From positions 1 through 8,295 of the forward strand of contig DRJH01000423.1 of NCBI GenBank assembly GCA_011052285.1: DNA of 8,295 bases, written 5' to 3'. The DNA comes from Gammaproteobacteria bacterium (lineage in GTDB: Bacteria; Pseudomonadota; Gammaproteobacteria; Arenicellales; DRJH01). The notes beneath the pieces were generated by a model. The model was not told where the DNA came from. It searched no databases and saw nothing but the letters and a program-made list of their open reading frames with translations. Positions within the stretch are counted from its first letter, which is position 1. Each line of letters starts with the position of its first letter. A program made the position numbers and the translations under genes. Positions 6,518 to 8,295 of this stretch are shown one piece after another.

Positions 6518-6546
6518 TTGACTCGGGCGGGGTAGCGTTATTGTAT
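6518..6546 (+). promoter_or_regulatory. Candidate sigma-70 promoter for hemN
   Basis: TTGACT at 6518-6523 and TTGTAT at 6541-6546 are 17 bases apart, in the divergent 238-base gap between the kinase and hemN. The -35 matches 5 of 6 consensus bases but the -10 only 3 of 6. TATTGT at 6539-6544 is an alternative with short spacing. The expected start of RNA is near 6553, about 25 bases before the hemN ATG. I see no FNR-type TTGAT-N4-ATCAA box, although hemN genes are often oxygen-regulated. The palindrome TGATCA (6556-6561) is within the leader. Confidence 0.35.
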
Positions 6547-6577
6547 CGCCTGAAGTGATCACAGGCAGGAACTATCG

Positions 6578-7984
6578 ATGACCCAAAACACCCAAGAACC
6601 CAACGTAGTCTTTGATCTCAATCTCATCCATAAATACAACAAATCGGGACCCCGCTACACCTCATACCCCACGGCTGTACAGTTTAGCCCAAAACTGGAT
6701 GATGAACGTTATCAGCAAATAGCTCAAGACACCAATGAGGACCCCATACCGCGTCCCCTGTCACTGTATTTCCATATCCCGTTTTGCGATACCGTGTGCT
6801 TTTATTGTGCCTGCAATAAACTTGCTACCAAAAATCACGCCTTGGCTGGCCCCTACCTCGAACATGTATACCGGGAACTGGCGATGCAGTCCCGATTATT
6901 TGACAACGATCGCCAGGTGGAGCAGTTGCATTGGGGGGGCGGCACACCGACCTTTTTATCACATCATGAAATCAGGGAACTCATGGCCGTAACCCGGCAG
7001 AACTTTCATCTTGCTGATGACAGTACCGGGGAATTTTCTATCGAAGTGGACCCTCGAGAGACCGATGCAGAAACCGTGGCGCTGCTGCGAGAAGTCGGGT
7101 TTAACCGCATGAGTATCGGCGTACAGGACTTCGACCCGACTGTCCTGAAAGCCGTCAATCGTATTCAGCCACGGGAAGTCACCCTGGAAACGTTACAAAG
7201 TGCCCGTCAGTACGGCTTTCGCTCCATCAATCTTGACCTGATTTACGGCTTGCCAATGCAGACGGTCGAAAGTTTTTCTCGTACACTGGACGAAATTATT
7301 GATCTCAAGCCCGATCGATTATCGGTATTCAACTATGCCCACTTGCCGGAGCGGTTCAAGCCACAACGACGCATCCAGGTCATTGATCTCCCCTCCGCTA
7401 CCGACAAGCTGCAGATCTTGCAAAATACCATTCGTCAGTTAACGGATGCCGGCTATGTCTTTATCGGCATGGATCACTTTGCCCGACCAGATGATGAGCT
7501 GGTCCAGGCGCAACGTGAAGGACGGCTGCATCGCAACTTCCAGGGTTACTCAACCCATGCCGGCTGTGATTTAATCGGCTTTGGTGCCACCAGTATCGGT
7601 ATGGTTGGTGACAGCTACAGCCAGAACCTGCACCGTATCGATGAATACAATGCCCGCATTGATGCCGGCCGACTGGCGGTCTATCATGGTATTGAACTGA
7701 ATCGGGATGACTTGATTCGCCGGGAAGTCATTACCCAACTAATGTGTCATTTTCAGATCCAGACAGATACCTTGTCCGCAACCTTGGGAATCGACTTTTG
7801 GGAGTATTTCCAACGGGAAAAAATGGCCCTGCAGCCCATGCTGCAAGATGGCATGATCGTAATGAGCCGCAGCGGAATACAAGTCACTCCATCCGGGCGA
7901 CTACTGATCCGCAATATTTGTATGGAGTTTGACCATTATCTGAACCAGCCAGATAATATTACGCGGTTTTCACGCGTTATCTGA
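6578..7984 (+). CDS. hemN: Oxygen-independent coproporphyrinogen III dehydrogenase
   Basis: The 468-residue cytoplasmic radical-SAM enzyme converts coproporphyrinogen III to protoporphyrinogen IX without oxygen, a late step of heme synthesis. The HemN-specific N terminus YTSYPTA is at 27-33. The cluster motif is C70-x3-C74-x2-C77 with the extra C79 (HIPFCDTVCFYCAC), which marks true HemN rather than the HemW-like paralogues. GGGTP, for SAM binding, is at 120-124, followed by EVDPRE (156-161), NLDLIYGLP (218-226) and the C-terminal HemN domain (about 365-455) with the substrate-trapping helices. The usual length is near 457, so it is full size. An AGGA 7 bases before the ATG supports the start. 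It is divergent from the kinase operon, with no partner gene on its strand in the window. No terminator is visible in the 28 bases before the following MITE. Confidence 0.97.
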   Translation: MTQNTQEPNVVFDLNLIHKYNKSGPRYTSYPTAVQFSPKLDDERYQQIAQDTNEDPIPRPLSLYFHIPFCDTVCFYCACNKLATKNHALAGPYLEHVYRELAMQSRLFDNDRQVEQLHWGGGTPTFLSHHEIRELMAVTRQNFHLADDSTGEFSIEVDPRETDAETVALLREVGFNRMSIGVQDFDPTVLKAVNRIQPREVTLETLQSARQYGFRSINLDLIYGLPMQTVESFSRTLDEIIDLKPDRLSVFNYAHLPERFKPQRRIQVIDLPSATDKLQILQNTIRQLTDAGYVFIGMDHFARPDDELVQAQREGRLHRNFQGYSTHAGCDLIGFGATSIGMVGDSYSQNLHRIDEYNARIDAGRLAVYHGIELNRDDLIRREVITQLMCHFQIQTDTLSATLGIDFWEYFQREKMALQPMLQDGMIVMSRSGIQVTPSGRLLIRNICMEFDHYLNQPDNITRFSRVI

Positions 7985-8012
7985 AATACAACGCAGCACA
8001 GCAAGCATCACT

Positions 8013-8134
8013 GTAACGATTCAGCGTGTTTAGATTTTGGTTCAGTACAAGGCATGTTGGCACGGAGAATGTGAGCATTCGAGTACGAACATAACGCCGT
8101 AATGGGACAAAAGATGAATGCGCTGAATCGTTAC
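8013..8134 (+). mobile_element. MITE copy 3 (IS66-like ends), complete, short form
   Basis: This 122-base element has perfect 14-base inverted ends, GTAACGATTCAGCG and CGCTGAATCGTTAC. Flanks GCATCACT (8005-8012) and GCATAACT (8135-8142) are an 8-base direct repeat with one mismatch, again the IS66-type duplication. It differs from the other copies by lacking one of the two internal 19-base units, as if lost by recombination between the ATGTGAGCAT direct repeats, and by a one-base gain near 8094 (AACATAACGCC against AACACACGCC). It lies 28 bases after the hemN stop and is in the same orientation as copy 2. It codes for nothing recognisable. Confidence 0.93.
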
Positions 8135-8142
8135 GCATAACT

Positions 8143-8295
8143 TCCCATTCGGCACCCCCCATTCAGTTGGGGCGGGCTCCTGGGTACACAGGACAGGTAG
8201 CAGTGAGGAGTACTTGCACCCTGTCGGACTGCTGTTTAGAATGTATCCAGTTTGAAATAACATCGCAGCAAGCCTAATCAACCGAATCTAACCCA
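8143..8295. other. Terminal stretch without a recognisable gene
   Basis: The last bases after the third MITE hold no ORF that resembles a protein, no tRNA and no strong hairpin with a T-run. A minus-strand frame crosses here into the MITE but reads like non-coding DNA. Whatever gene comes next begins or ends outside the window. Confidence 0.5.

Noticed and set aside
1..8134. The three similar repeats as a CRISPR array or REP clusters
   Set aside because: They are kilobases apart, 120-140 bases long, with inverted ends and target duplications, which fits mobile elements and not an array.
8042..8281. Minus-strand frame of 79 codons over the end of the window
   Set aside because: About half is MITE sequence, the rest matches nothing I know, and it has no clear ribosome site.

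Overview
The window is chromosomal DNA from a bacterium that looks like a gammaproteobacterium. The evidence is the gene order aroQ-accB-accC, an HNH protein of the YajD type, a class III HemN, and acetyl-CoA carboxylase residues that line up with E. coli numbering almost position for position. No species can be named from the sequence alone.

Layout, left to right. Positions 1-123 hold the end of a small inverted-repeat element (MITE copy 1). Next comes a minus-strand operon of three genes, read right to left: aroQ (type II 3-dehydroquinase), accB (biotin carboxyl carrier protein) and accC (biotin carboxylase). A second MITE copy (2405-2544) sits just upstream of aroQ. A 200-base stretch without an assigned gene follows; it holds a weak small-ORF candidate and a 48-base perfect-stem palindrome. 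Then come the minus-strand azlC-azlD pair (two-component branched-chain amino-acid exporter type) and a minus-strand operon of a membrane-anchored Ser/Thr protein kinase with C-terminal Sel1 repeats, followed after 10 bases by a YajD-like HNH protein. Divergent from the kinase, on the plus strand, is hemN (oxygen-independent coproporphyrinogen III dehydrogenase). A third MITE copy (8013-8134) lies 28 bases after hemN, and the last 161 bases hold nothing recognisable.

The genes are mostly housekeeping: aromatic amino-acid and fatty-acid precursor synthesis, heme synthesis and amino-acid export. The unusual material is in the small elements. The three MITE copies share GTAA-starting terminal inverted repeats. 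The two complete copies are flanked by 8-base near-perfect direct repeats, as expected of elements mobilised by IS66-family transposases. One copy has landed in the last codons of accC so that its own terminal GTAA supplies the accC stop codon. Another has landed 51 bases before aroQ, so the whole operon is bracketed by inverted copies. A different, smaller palindrome flanked by CTAG contains the azlD stop codon. No defence system, CRISPR array, phage gene or tRNA/rRNA was seen.
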